Notes under the pieces: model-generated
The model's database searches: none
The model's input: the letters and a program-made list of their open reading frames with translations, nothing else
What the model was told of the DNA's origin: nothing
Part shown: in pieces, positions 7,030 through 16,738 of the stretch
How the letters are laid out: each line of letters begins with the position of its first letter
Numbering within the stretch: the stretch's first letter is position 1
Program-made: the position numbers and the translations under genes
Source of the DNA: Betaproteobacteria bacterium
Lineage (GTDB): Bacteria; Pseudomonadota; Gammaproteobacteria; Burkholderiales; SG8-39
Direction: 5' to 3'
Length of the DNA: 17,728 nt
Assembly: GCA_011391185.1 (NCBI GenBank)
Contig: JAABRB010000032.1
Location: forward strand, 1 to 17,728

Positions 7030-7551
7030 TCAGCCGGCCTTGATCACGCCGCACGCGATGCGGTCGCCGGAATTGCCCGTCGGTTGGGTTCGGTAGTCGT
7101 CCGGCTTGGCATGCACGACCAGGCCGCGGCCGATGATGCTTGCGGGGCCCGGGGTGACCGTGATGATGTCCACTTCGACCTGCAGCATCGCACGGCCGGA
7201 CTTGTCCGACTTCAGGTTCGGCAGATCGCCCGCGTGGCGCTCCATGCCCGGCGACGCCCCATGCGGCTTGCCATGCGGGTTGAAGTGGTCCTTGGCGCTC
7301 ATTCCGTCGCCCGAGCTGCAGTCGCCGACCGCGTGGATATGAAAGCCGAACTCGGCGTTCGGAGCGAGGCGTGCAACGTTGGCGACGACGCGAACCTTGC
7401 CGCCACCGATCTGCTCGAAAGACACCTCGCCGATGGTCTTGTTACCCTTGGTGGGCTGCAGGCCTGCAGTCGCGCGAGGCGCCTCCGTGGGCGCCGTCTG
7501 ACAGCCGGTGGCGAACGCGACGGCAACGAGTATCGCAGCAATTCTCAACAT
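7030..7551 (-). CDS. sodC: Superoxide dismutase [Cu-Zn], periplasmic lipoprotein
   Basis: A 173-residue protein that dismutates superoxide in the periplasm. The metal site is complete. H71 and H73 ('GFHIHAVGDC'), bridging H89 and H147 are the expected copper ligands. H89, H97, H106 and D109 are the expected zinc ligands. C78 and C167 form the conserved disulfide, and 'GNSGDRIACGVI' is the family C-terminal signature. The N-terminus MLRIAAILVAVAFATGC is a lipoprotein signal with the acylated Cys at 17, followed by a Thr/Ala/Pro-rich linker. The start at 7551 is chosen because GGGAGA lies a few bases upstream and it gives the proper signal peptide; the frame stays open further upstream without support. 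It converges with the transporter genes and diverges from the glycine riboswitch. Confidence 0.96.
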   Translation of the reverse strand: MLRIAAILVAVAFATGCQTAPTEAPRATAGLQPTKGNKTIGEVSFEQIGGGKVRVVANVARLAPNAEFGFHIHAVGDCSSGDGMSAKDHFNPHGKPHGASPGMERHAGDLPNLKSDKSGRAMLQVEVDIITVTPGPASIIGRGLVVHAKPDDYRTQPTGNSGDRIACGVIKAG

Positions 7552-7587
7552 GATGTCTCCCGTTCGACAGTCATCGTGGTGACCTCC

Positions 7588-7616
7588 ATTCTGCCTACGA
7601 GCACCCCAACGCGCAA
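7588..7616 (-). promoter_or_regulatory. Possible sodC promoter
   Basis: On the minus strand TTGCGC (7616-7611) and CAGAAT (7593-7588) are 17 bp apart. The -35 match is poor (3 of 6) and the -10 is moderate (4 of 6). Position, about 36 bp before the start codon, is reasonable. Confidence 0.3.
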
Positions 7617-7661
7617 CGTTCGTCTGCCCCGCAAGGCATCCGCTGGACGACGGGGCCGGCC

Positions 7662-7692
7662 GTGACAGCCTCGGCGCGGATGGTGCTAGACT
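7662..7692 (+). promoter_or_regulatory. gcvT: Promoter of the glycine riboswitch and gcv operon
   Basis: GTGACA (7662-7667, 5 of 6) is followed 19 bp later by TAGACT (7687-7692). A TG dinucleotide one base before it (7684-7685) gives an extended -10. The predicted start near 7699 coincides with the first paired strand of the riboswitch, which supports the assignment. Confidence 0.5.
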
Positions 7693-7697
7693 CGTTC

Positions 7698-7940
7698 GCG
7701 CCACGGGGAAGAGCGCGGCATCGGCCGCCGCCGAAGGCGCAAGCGCCCGCAATCGCTCAGGCAAAAGAACTCTGTGGCCGGAGCCGAAGTTTCGCTCCGA
7801 AACTCTGGAGAGTGGCGAGCGGGGCTCGCCCACCGAAGGGGCACGCGGCGCGTGGCACATGAATATGACCACGTCGCCGTAAACTCTCAGGTCAAAGGAC
7901 AGAGGGGCGGCGCCGGCACGAACCGGCGCCGCCCCTTTTT
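7698..7940 (+). ncRNA. Tandem glycine riboswitch with terminator-type expression platform
   Basis: Two consecutive glycine aptamers are visible. Aptamer 1 (about 7698-7780) has a GCCAC/GTGGC closing helix (7700-7704 with 7774-7778), the CCGAAGGCGC core, and the conserved CTCAGGCAAAAG segment. Aptamer 2 (about 7803-7904) opens CTCTGGAGAG, has CACCGAAGGGGCAC, and closes with CTCTCAGGTCAAAGGACAGAG. CTCTG (7803-7807) pairs with CAGAG (7900-7904). A perfect intrinsic terminator follows directly. In known cases glycine binding raises expression of gcv genes by preventing termination, and the gene downstream here is gcvT. The linker between aptamers is about 20 nt and can form two competing hairpins, described under findings. 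The remaining sequence from 7552 to 7697 holds only the two divergent promoters. Confidence 0.95.
7904..7940 (+). terminator. Intrinsic terminator of the glycine riboswitch
   Basis: A perfect 13-bp GC-rich stem (7904-7916 with 7923-7935), loop CACGAA, then five Ts (7936-7940). The stem begins at the last base of the aptamer 2 closing helix. It lies 33 bp before gcvT, so it acts as the off state of the switch. Confidence 0.93.
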
Positions 7941-7961
7941 GCTTATTGCGTCGGAGCTTTC

Positions 7962-7966
7962 GGGAG
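7962..7966 (+). promoter_or_regulatory. gcvT: Ribosome binding site fixing the TTG start of gcvT
   Basis: GGGAG lies 7 nt before TTG at 7974. No in-frame ATG or GTG is present near the conserved protein start, so this site decides the unusual start codon. Confidence 0.7.
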
Positions 7967-7973
7967 CCGTCGA

Positions 7974-9065
7974 TTGCAGATCACGCCGCTCAACGCCATC
8001 CACCGCGATTCGGGCGCCAAGCTGGTGGACTTCGCCGGCTGGGAGATGCCGCTGCACTACGGCTCGCAGATCGAGGAGCACCACGCGGTGCGCCGCGACG
8101 CGGGCATGTTCGACACCTCCCACATGCTTGCGATTGATGTGACGGGCAGCAAGGCGGACAGCCTGCTCCGGTGCGCGCTCTCGAATAATGTGGACAAGCT
8201 GCGTGCGCCAGGCAAGGCACTCTATTCCTGCCTGCTGCGCGACGACGGCGGGATCCTCGACGACCTGATCGTCTATCTCCTGGACGCGAAACGTTTCCGC
8301 GTCGTGGTGAACGCCGGAACTGCCGACAAGGACTGTGCGTGGCTGGAGACCCTGCGCGCGCAACGCGCACCGGACGTCACATTGCAACCCCGGCGTGACC
8401 TGGCCATGATCGCGGTGCAGGGTCCGAACGCGCGCGCAAAGGTCTGGGCCGCCTTGCCCGGCACGCGCGCGGCAAGCGAATCCCTGGAGCCGTTCTCCGC
8501 GGCGACCGCCGGAGACGTTTTCGTCGCCCGCACCGGCTACACCGGCGAGGACGGCTTCGAGCTGCTCGTGCCGGGCGCGCGTGCCGCGGAAGCGTGGAAC
8601 GCGCTTGCCGCGCAGAACGTTCGGTCCTGCGGCCTCGCCGCACGCGATACGCTACGGCTCGAAGCGGGGATGAATCTCTACGGGCAGGACATGGACGAAA
8701 CGGTAACGCCGTTCGAATCCGCACTGGCCTGGACGGTGGACCTGAAGGACGCACACGACTTCGTAGGCAAGTCGGCGCTCGCGGGTCGCGCGCCACAGCG
8801 CCAGCTCGTCGGCCTCGTGCTCGTCGATCGCGGCGGCGTTTTGCGCGCGCATCAGGCAGTGCGCACGTCGCAGGGTAACGGGGAGATCACGAGCGGCACG
8901 TTTTCGCCGACCATGCAGCAGTCGATCGCGCTGGCGCGTGTGCCGGCCGGCGTCGCGCCGGACGACATGGTCGAGGTTGCCGTCCGCGAAAAGCATTTGC
9001 GTGCACGTGTGGTGAAACCACCTTTCGTCCGCCACGGTAAGGTATTGGCCGCCGCCAATGGCTAA
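7974..9065 (+). CDS. gcvT: Glycine cleavage system T protein (aminomethyltransferase)
   Basis: A 363-residue protein, almost exactly the length of E. coli GcvT (364). It moves the aminomethyl group from lipoyl-H protein onto tetrahydrofolate, releasing ammonia and 5,10-methylene-tetrahydrofolate. Landmarks are '[17 protein letters not shown]' near the N-terminus, '[16 protein letters not shown]' and '[14 protein letters not shown]' in the folate-binding domain. '[13 protein letters not shown]' and '[20 protein letters not shown]' follow, with '[20 protein letters not shown]' in the C-terminal barrel. Translation begins at TTG, supported by GGGAG upstream and by alignment of the start to the family. 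It is the first gene after the glycine riboswitch. The usual direct junction with gcvH is broken by a 366-bp repeat-filled gap. Confidence 0.97.
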   Translation: MQITPLNAIHRDSGAKLVDFAGWEMPLHYGSQIEEHHAVRRDAGMFDTSHMLAIDVTGSKADSLLRCALSNNVDKLRAPGKALYSCLLRDDGGILDDLIVYLLDAKRFRVVVNAGTADKDCAWLETLRAQRAPDVTLQPRRDLAMIAVQGPNARAKVWAALPGTRAASESLEPFSAATAGDVFVARTGYTGEDGFELLVPGARAAEAWNALAAQNVRSCGLAARDTLRLEAGMNLYGQDMDETVTPFESALAWTVDLKDAHDFVGKSALAGRAPQRQLVGLVLVDRGGVLRAHQAVRTSQGNGEITSGTFSPTMQQSIALARVPAGVAPDDMVEVAVREKHLRARVVKPPFVRHGKVLAAANG

Positions 9066-9087
9066 GAGCCGACCATGCCAAAATTCT

Positions 9088-9386
9088 CCCCTCCTTTTCA
9101 AGGAGGGGTGCCCGCGAAGCGGGCGGGGTGGTTCTGGTCATGCCGAACACCCTCCCGGCTGGATGCGCTCTGGAACACCACCCCGGCCGCTGCGCGGCCA
9201 CCCCTCCTCGGAGAGGAGGAGTGGATTCAGTCATCCCCTCCTTTTCAAGGAGGGGTCCGGCCGCAGGCCGGGGGGTGGTTGCGGCTTCGATCAACGCCGT
9301 TCACCACCCCGTCCGCTACGCGTCCACTCCTCCTCGAAGAGGAGGGGAAAAGTCTTCAGTCATCCCCGCCTCAGAGAGGAGGAGAA
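9088..9386. repeat. Array of alternating inverted palindromic repeats in the gcvT-gcvH gap
   Basis: Four full copies and a remnant of a repeat of about 46 bp alternate in orientation: 9088-9133 (+), 9176-9221 (-), 9235-9280 (+), 9303-9347 (-), and a partial hairpin at 9364-9386. Each full copy holds an outer arm hairpin and a terminal GGGGTGGTT-type tail; in the clear copies there is also a second GC hairpin. In copy 1 these are CCCCTCCTT/AAGGAGGGG (9088-9096 with 9100-9108) and CCCGC/GCGGG (9111-9115 with 9119-9123). Copy 2 has CCTCCTC/GAGGAGG and GGCCGC/GCGGCC. The 13-bp sequence TTCAGTCATCCCC occurs at 9226 and again at 9355, which suggests a larger unit of about 129 bp was duplicated. The gap 9066-9431 holds no credible gene. 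Resembles REP/BIME-type dispersed elements. Confidence 0.85.
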
Positions 9387-9431
9387 AAAACCCCGCCATC
9401 ACCCTCTGAATCCCTACCGCGGAGACCATGA

Positions 9432-9824
9432 ATGAATTTACCCCAGAACCTTAAGTACACTGCGGAGCACGAGTGGATCCGCACCGAGGCCGACGGCACC
9501 GTGACCATCGGCATTACCGACCATGCCCAGGCAGCGCTCGGTGATCTCGTTTTCGTCGAAGTTCCCGATGCGGGCCGCAAGGTGGCGCAGAACGAGGCGT
9601 GCTGCGTCGTGGAGTCGGTGAAGGCGGCGTCCGACGTCTATGCGCCGATCGCCGGCGAAGTGATCGCCGGGAACCAGGCCGTGGTCGACGCACCCGAGCG
9701 GGTGAACCAGGATCCCTACGACGCCTGGCTCTACAAGCTCAAGCCGGCAAACCCCGCCGATCTCGGCAAGCTTCTCGACGCCACCGCCTACCGCAAAGGC
9801 GTGGAGACAGCCGGGGAGAGCTGA
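9432..9824 (+). CDS. gcvH: Glycine cleavage system H protein (lipoyl carrier)
   Basis: A 130-residue protein of normal H-protein length. It carries the aminomethyl intermediate on a lipoyl arm between P, T and L proteins. The lipoylation site is K64 within '[16 protein letters not shown]', the standard E-S-V-K-A motif. '[20 protein letters not shown]' at residues 9-28 and '[15 protein letters not shown]' are the conserved flanking strands, and '[16 protein letters not shown]' the C-terminal part. Two ATGs overlap here. The one at 9428 opens a frame that stops after eight codons, while that at 9432 gives the family start, with GGAGA (9421-9425) upstream. The gene is followed after 2 bp by gcvP, so these two are tightly coupled even though gcvT is set apart. 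Confidence 0.97.
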   Translation: MNLPQNLKYTAEHEWIRTEADGTVTIGITDHAQAALGDLVFVEVPDAGRKVAQNEACCVVESVKAASDVYAPIAGEVIAGNQAVVDAPERVNQDPYDAWLYKLKPANPADLGKLLDATAYRKGVETAGES

Positions 9825-9826
9825 GC

Positions 9827-12709
<2,883 letters not shown>

Positions 12710-12721
12710 TCGGAGTCAACC

Positions 12722-13717
12722 ATGATCGGAAAGCTCTTCAAGTCGCTGCTTTGGATCATCGCGGCGCTCGCGATCGGCTGGGCGGCCCTTGCACTGTATT
12801 ACGCGTCGGGCCTCACCCCCGGGTGGGCGCGGCTCGCGCTCGCACTCGCCCCGCCCGTCGCGGCGCTCATCGCCGCGTGGCGGCTGCGCGGCCTTGCCAC
12901 GCTGGTCGTGGTCGCCGTGATGTTCGCCGGCGTCCTGGGTTGGTGGCTCTCGATCGCGCCATCGAACGATCGGGACTGGCAACCCGAAGTGGCGAAGCTG
13001 GCATACGCAACGTTCGACGGCGACAAGGTCACCGTCCGCAACCTCCGCGATTTCGAATACCGGACGGAGACCGACTTCACGCCGCGCTACGTCGACCGGA
13101 CGTTCGACCTCAACGACATCCGGACGATCGACATCGTCAGCTCCTACTGGTCAGGCGAGCTCATCGCGCACCTGTTCCTGAGCTTCGGCTTCGCCGACGG
13201 CCAGCAAATCGCCGTCTCGATCGAGACGCGCAAGGAGAAGGGCGAGGAGTATTCCACGCTGGCAGGATTCTTCCGCCAGTACGAGATCGTCTACGTCGTG
13301 GCGACCGAGCGTGACCTGATCGGCGTGCGCACGAACCACCGACGACCTCCCGAGAACGTCTACGTCTATCGCACCGACGCGACGCCCACGAGCACCCGGT
13401 TGCTGTTCACCGACTACCTCCGCATCATGAACTACCTGGTGAAGAACCCCGAGTTCTACAACACGCTCACGACGAACTGCACCACGGTGATCGTGATGCA
13501 CGTCGACGCGATCCGCGATACGATACCGAGAAGCTGGAAGGTCCTCGCGTCCGGGCTTTTCCCCGAGTACATGTACGAGCTCGGCTATCTCGACGAAAGC
13601 ATGCTCTTCCGGGAGCTGAAGCAGCGTTCGCACGTCAACGCGCGTGCCAACGCTGCCGATGGCGCCGACGATTTCTCCACGCAGATCCGCGCCGGTCAGC
13701 CGATCCCGGGCCGCTGA
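12722..13717 (+). CDS. DUF4105 (Lnb N-terminal-type) membrane-anchored protein
   Basis: A 331-residue protein with three membrane helices at about residues 5-27, 32-49 and 52-75, followed by a soluble domain expected in the periplasm. The domain has 'IAHLFLSFGFADGQQIAVSIETR' (H150), 'FRQYEIVYVVATERDLIGVRTN', and 'NTLTTNCTTVIVMH' with C253 and H260. This is the pattern I associate with DUF4105. As I recall it, Pfam now names that domain after Lnb, an enzyme linked to lipoprotein N-acylation. A Cys/His pair fits a thiol acyl- or peptide-transfer chemistry, but activity here is not established. It starts 12 bp after gcvP with GGAG at 12712-12715, so it is probably co-transcribed with the gcv genes. 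A functional link with glycine cleavage is not obvious. Confidence 0.72.
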   Translation: MIGKLFKSLLWIIAALAIGWAALALYYASGLTPGWARLALALAPPVAALIAAWRLRGLATLVVVAVMFAGVLGWWLSIAPSNDRDWQPEVAKLAYATFDGDKVTVRNLRDFEYRTETDFTPRYVDRTFDLNDIRTIDIVSSYWSGELIAHLFLSFGFADGQQIAVSIETRKEKGEEYSTLAGFFRQYEIVYVVATERDLIGVRTNHRRPPENVYVYRTDATPTSTRLLFTDYLRIMNYLVKNPEFYNTLTTNCTTVIVMHVDAIRDTIPRSWKVLASGLFPEYMYELGYLDESMLFRELKQRSHVNARANAADGADDFSTQIRAGQPIPGR

Positions 13718-13748
13718 GGCCGGCGCCGCGAAATCAGGAAAAGACGGC

Positions 13749-14213
13749 TCAGCGACCGCCGCTGGCGCGGAACTTCGCGAGGAAAATTTCGCGCGCCGCC
13801 GAGCTGGGAATGTGCTCGGCCAGCCGCTGGACGAACTCCCGCGCGCTTTTCGCGCGGCCGGTCTCGAGCACGACGAGACCGCGGGCATAGCTGGCCACCG
13901 CCTCGAGCAGCGCATCGCGCGCGCGCCGCTCGATCGCCGAATCGACCGGTCGGGGGCGCAGGGACTCGCGGCGGTCGTAGGGCGCCTTGGGCAATCCGGC
14001 TGCTGCATAGGCGCGGCGCAGGAAGTCACGGCGGCTCTCGTCGTCATTGATCCGCGCGGCCACCGCGTGGCAGAGCCCCTGCGGGTCGCGCGCGGCGCGG
14101 GCCGACCGCCGCACCAGCGTGAGCGCGTACGCCCCTGCATAGGGCTGGATGATCCTCGCCAGGCTGTCGATCAGCTCCGGATTGAATGCCCTGTGTCCCT
14201 GGACTTCAGCCAT
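13749..14213 (-). CDS. Small hypothetical protein, helical, possibly kinase-tail-like domain
   Basis: A 154-residue, mostly helical, Arg/Ala-rich protein with no signal peptide or membrane segment. AAGGGAG lies 7 nt before the ATG at 14213, which supports a real gene. Residues about 12-68 ('LIDSLARIIQPYAGAYALTL', then 'RSARAARDPQGL', then 'DDESRRDFLRRA') recall a short helical module at the C-terminus of some proteobacterial Ser/Thr kinases and cyclases, which reads like 'hhGPhA+hhV++AA'. The similarity is from memory and weak. A Pro/Arg linker follows, then a second helical part ending 'EHIPSSAAREIFLAKFRASG' that may be a degenerate repeat of the first. The gene stands alone, convergent with the DUF4105 gene and divergent from the winged-helix-like gene. 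Function unknown. Confidence 0.6.
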   Translation of the reverse strand: MAEVQGHRAFNPELIDSLARIIQPYAGAYALTLVRRSARAARDPQGLCHAVAARINDDESRRDFLRRAYAAAGLPKAPYDRRESLRPRPVDSAIERRARDALLEAVASYARGLVVLETGRAKSAREFVQRLAEHIPSSAAREIFLAKFRASGGR

Positions 14214-14310
14214 CTACGTGCTCCCTTGCGGGCCCCGGCATCGCGGAGCGTCCGGGCGCGGCGCCGCTCCCAATATGCCATTGTGCTTCACTCCGCCCGG
14301 GCAGCACTAC

Positions 14311-14362
14311 GGAATCCGTCACAGCCGGCCGCCTGTCCCGGGACGAAACCGGGACGGATTCC
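14311..14362. repeat. Nested inverted repeat in a divergent intergenic region
   Basis: GGAATCCGT (14311-14319) and ACGGATTCC (14354-14362) are exact reverse complements. They enclose GTCCCGG/CCGGGAC (14335-14341 with 14349-14355). The 3' strand can pair as one continuous 14-base run with the 5' strand, leaving a bulge of about 17 nt and a GACGAAA loop. Function unknown: operator, RNA structure, or a small mobile palindrome. Otherwise the 242-bp gap 14214-14455 shows only a TATCAT -10-like box at 14425-14430. Confidence 0.5.
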
Positions 14363-14455
14363 CGGTCGCCACGCGGCGCTCCCGGCCAGCCCCCCGCCCG
14401 GGTCCGGTCCGTTCGTCTTCTGGGTATCATGCCCGCGTCATCCCGCCACCCGAAC

Positions 14456-14764
14456 ATGCCCCGCGAACTCGATACCCTGCAGATGGCGCTCCTCAGCGTC
14501 TGCCGCGACACCCGCGAGCCGCTCCACGCCCTGCATGCGCACGCCGAGGACTGGCTGTCGCGGCCGCTCGACACCGACGAGGTCGAGGCGGCGATCCGCG
14601 GGATGGCGCGCGACGGGCTGATCGCCGCCTTCCAGCTCGAAGCGACGGAGTGGATGGCGGTGCAGACCGGGGGCATATCGATGTCCGCGGATCTGCGATA
14701 CCGCGCGACGCCGGCAGGAGCAGCGGCAGCCGCCGCCGCGTGGCAACAATTCTTCAGAGAGTGA
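14456..14764 (+). CDS. Small winged-helix-like hypothetical protein
   Basis: A 102-residue protein starting MPRELDTLQMALLSVCRD. The layout fits a winged helix: an N-terminal helix, a short helix 'LHALHAHAEDWL', then 'LDTDEVEAAIRGMARDGLI' as a recognition-like helix followed by a turn. A beta-wing region 'AFQLEATEWMAV' and a Y-R-A-T-P-A-G strand typical of PadR/MarR-like folds come next. No named family is recognised, and it may bind DNA or only share the fold. An in-frame ATG at 14429 would add nine residues. I prefer 14456 because TATCAT at 14425-14430 overlaps the earlier ATG and looks like a -10 box. It ends 16 bp before the SDR gene and is probably the first gene of that operon, where a local regulator would be expected. 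Confidence 0.65.
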   Translation: MPRELDTLQMALLSVCRDTREPLHALHAHAEDWLSRPLDTDEVEAAIRGMARDGLIAAFQLEATEWMAVQTGGISMSADLRYRATPAGAAAAAAAWQQFFRE

Positions 14765-14780
14765 GCGGGGAACGCAGCGG

Positions 14781-15641
14781 ATGCGCGATCTTGCGGGACG
14801 GGTAGCGGTCATTACCGGTGCCACCGGCGGTCTCGGCAAGGCGCTCGTCCAGCGCTTCGCGGGCGCGAGCATGAAGCTTGTCCTCGCCGATCTGAACGTC
14901 GACGCTCTCGCGCACGCCGTATCCGAGCTCGAGCGGAACGGCATCGCCGCGATCGGCGTGCGCACCGACGTTCGGAAGGGGGCCGATGTCGAAGCGCTGG
15001 CAGCGCGCACGCTGGAGGAATACGGTGCCGTGCACCTGCTGTGCAACAATGCCGGGGTCGCGCCCGTCGGTGCCGCATGGGAAAGTACCGCGGCCGACTG
15101 GGAATGGGTGCTCGGTGTCAACCTGTGGGGCGTGATCCACGGGGTGCGCGTCTTCGCGCCCATCATGCTCGAGCAGGGCGACGACGGGCACATCGTGAAC
15201 ACCGCGTCGGTGGCCGGGCTGATTTCACCGCCGGGAATGGCAGCCTACAACGTCTCCAAGCACGCGGTCGTGGCGCTCACCGAATCGCTGCATCACGATC
15301 TCGTCGCGCGCGGCGCGAAGGTCCGGTGCACGGTGGTCTGTCCAGCCTACTTCCCGTCGGGGATCGCCGATTCGGAGCAGAAGCGGCCCGCGGAGCTCGC
15401 GGAATCCGGCCGCACGAAGTCCGACGCACAGCGCGCGCTCGAGGACAATCTGCGCAAGGCCGTGATGGCCGGCAAGCTCTCCGCCGATGACGTCGCTGCG
15501 GCGGTCGTCGAAGCGGTGCGCGACGAGCGCTTCTACGTCCTCACCCATCCGCGCATCAAGCCGGCGATCGAGTGGCGCATGCAAGACATCCTGGCCGAGC
15601 GCACTCCGACCGATCCGATGCGCGGGCCACGGCGCAATTAG
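14781..15641 (+). CDS. SDR family NAD(P)-dependent oxidoreductase
   Basis: A 286-residue classical short-chain dehydrogenase/reductase. It has the cofactor motif T-G-A-T-G-G-L-G at residues 12-19, the N-N-A-G motif at 89-92, and the catalytic triad S143, Y156 and K160 with standard spacing ('NTASVAG' and 'YNVSK'). D37 at the end of the second strand ('LVLADLN') favours NAD over NADP by the usual rule. The C-terminal part ('ADDVAAAVVEAVRDERFYVL', then 'HPRIKPAIEWRMQDIL') is common in a subgroup of poorly characterised proteobacterial SDRs of about 280 residues. The substrate is unknown. It sits 16 bp after the winged-helix-like gene and 23 bp before the cyclase-family gene, so the three are likely co-transcribed. 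Confidence 0.94.
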   Translation: MRDLAGRVAVITGATGGLGKALVQRFAGASMKLVLADLNVDALAHAVSELERNGIAAIGVRTDVRKGADVEALAARTLEEYGAVHLLCNNAGVAPVGAAWESTAADWEWVLGVNLWGVIHGVRVFAPIMLEQGDDGHIVNTASVAGLISPPGMAAYNVSKHAVVALTESLHHDLVARGAKVRCTVVCPAYFPSGIADSEQKRPAELAESGRTKSDAQRALEDNLRKAVMAGKLSADDVAAAVVEAVRDERFYVLTHPRIKPAIEWRMQDILAERTPTDPMRGPRRN

Positions 15642-15664
15642 ACGAATCCTTAAGGAGACCCATC

Positions 15665-16705
15665 ATGCAGACCCGCTGGAAGCAACGGCCGCCCGGCTCG
15701 ACGTGGGGCGACTTCGGCCCCGACGACCAGATCGGCCGGCTCAACCTGCTCACGCCCGAAAAGGTCAAGGAGGGTGTCGCGGAGGTGCGCGAGGGCCTGG
15801 TGTTCTGCCTGTCCCTGCCGCTCGATTATCCGGGCGGCAACAAGCTGAATGCCCGCCGTCACGCGCCGCGCCTCGCACCGACCTACCGCGAGGACATTCC
15901 CTACCTGAACTTTCCGCTCAAGAACGTCGATCCGCAGGCGAGCGACGTGATCAGCGACGACCAGGCGACGATCTGGCTGCAGTACTCCACGCAGTGGGAC
16001 TCGCTCGCGCACGTCGGGTCGTGGTTCGATGCCGACGCGGACGGCGTGACCGAGCGCGTCTACTACAACGGGTATCGCGCGGACGAGCATGTCGTCGGGC
16101 CGGTGGACTACAGCGGCGAAACGGTGCGGACCATGGGCCAGCACGTCGGCGCACGCGCGCTCGGCATCGAGAACTATGCAGTGAAGGGCATCCAGGGCCG
16201 CGGCGTGATGGTGGACCTGCACGCGCACTTCGGCGACGCGCGCGCCGCGGTCGGCTACGACGACCTGATGCGCGCGCTGGAGGCGGACCGCGTCACGGTC
16301 GAGCCCGGCGACCTGCTTTGCCTGCACACCGGTTTCAGCACGCTCATCATGCGCATGGATCGCAATCCCGACATGAGCGTGCTCGACCGCGCGTGCGCGT
16401 GCCTCGATGGCCGGGACGAGAAGCTGCTCGCCTGGATCACCGACTCGGGCATCGCTGCGATCTGCGCCGACAACTACGCGGTCGAGCTTTTCCCCGCGAA
16501 GGCGAAGGAAGGCACGCGCGCGGCGCTGCCGCTGCACGAGCACTGCCTCTTCAAGCTCGGCGTGCCGCTCGGCGAGCTCTGGTGGATGAGCGATCTCGCC
16601 GCGTGGCTCCGCGCGAACGGCCGCAGCCGCTTTCTCCTTACCGCGCCGCCACTCCGGCTGTCCGGCGCAGTCGGCTCGCCCGCGACGCCGATCGCGACCG
16701 TGTAG
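15665..16705 (+). CDS. Cyclase family protein (metal-dependent hydrolase, kynurenine-formamidase-like fold)
   Basis: A 346-residue member of the large 'cyclase' hydrolase family (Pfam PF04199), of the longer subgroup. Landmarks are 'GDFGPDDQIGRLNLLTPEKV' at the N-terminus, 'STQWDSLAHVG' at about residues 108-118, 'GIQGRGVMVDLHAHFG', 'EPGDLLCLHTGFS', and 'LPLHEHCLFKLGVPLGELWW'. The HxGTHxD metal motif of kynurenine formamidase is replaced by Q-W-D-S-L-A-H, with D112 and H116 the likely ligands. This replacement is usual in this subgroup and not a sign of decay. Members hydrolyse cyclic or amide bonds of small molecules; the substrate cannot be told. TAAGGAG (15651-15657) gives a strong ribosome site. 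It is flanked by an SDR and an MFS transporter, which suggests a small catabolic unit. Confidence 0.9.
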   Translation: MQTRWKQRPPGSTWGDFGPDDQIGRLNLLTPEKVKEGVAEVREGLVFCLSLPLDYPGGNKLNARRHAPRLAPTYREDIPYLNFPLKNVDPQASDVISDDQATIWLQYSTQWDSLAHVGSWFDADADGVTERVYYNGYRADEHVVGPVDYSGETVRTMGQHVGARALGIENYAVKGIQGRGVMVDLHAHFGDARAAVGYDDLMRALEADRVTVEPGDLLCLHTGFSTLIMRMDRNPDMSVLDRACACLDGRDEKLLAWITDSGIAAICADNYAVELFPAKAKEGTRAALPLHEHCLFKLGVPLGELWWMSDLAAWLRANGRSRFLLTAPPLRLSGAVGSPATPIATV

Positions 16706-16738
16706 CGGGCCCTGCCCGGCCGACTGCAGCGGACCGCG

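Noticed and set aside
7774..8142. Open frame across the riboswitch terminator into gcvT
   Set aside because: It overlaps structured RNA and the true gcvT frame, with no homology.
9058..9435. Open frames rich in 'SPPFQGG' and 'PLLFKEG' over the repeat array
   Set aside because: They are translations of the palindromic repeats in different frames, a known source of spurious proteins. Hairpins, not coding, explain the sequence.
14271..14283. CAAT-N5-ATTG short palindrome as a regulator site
   Set aside because: Four-base arms are expected by chance in a gap of this size.
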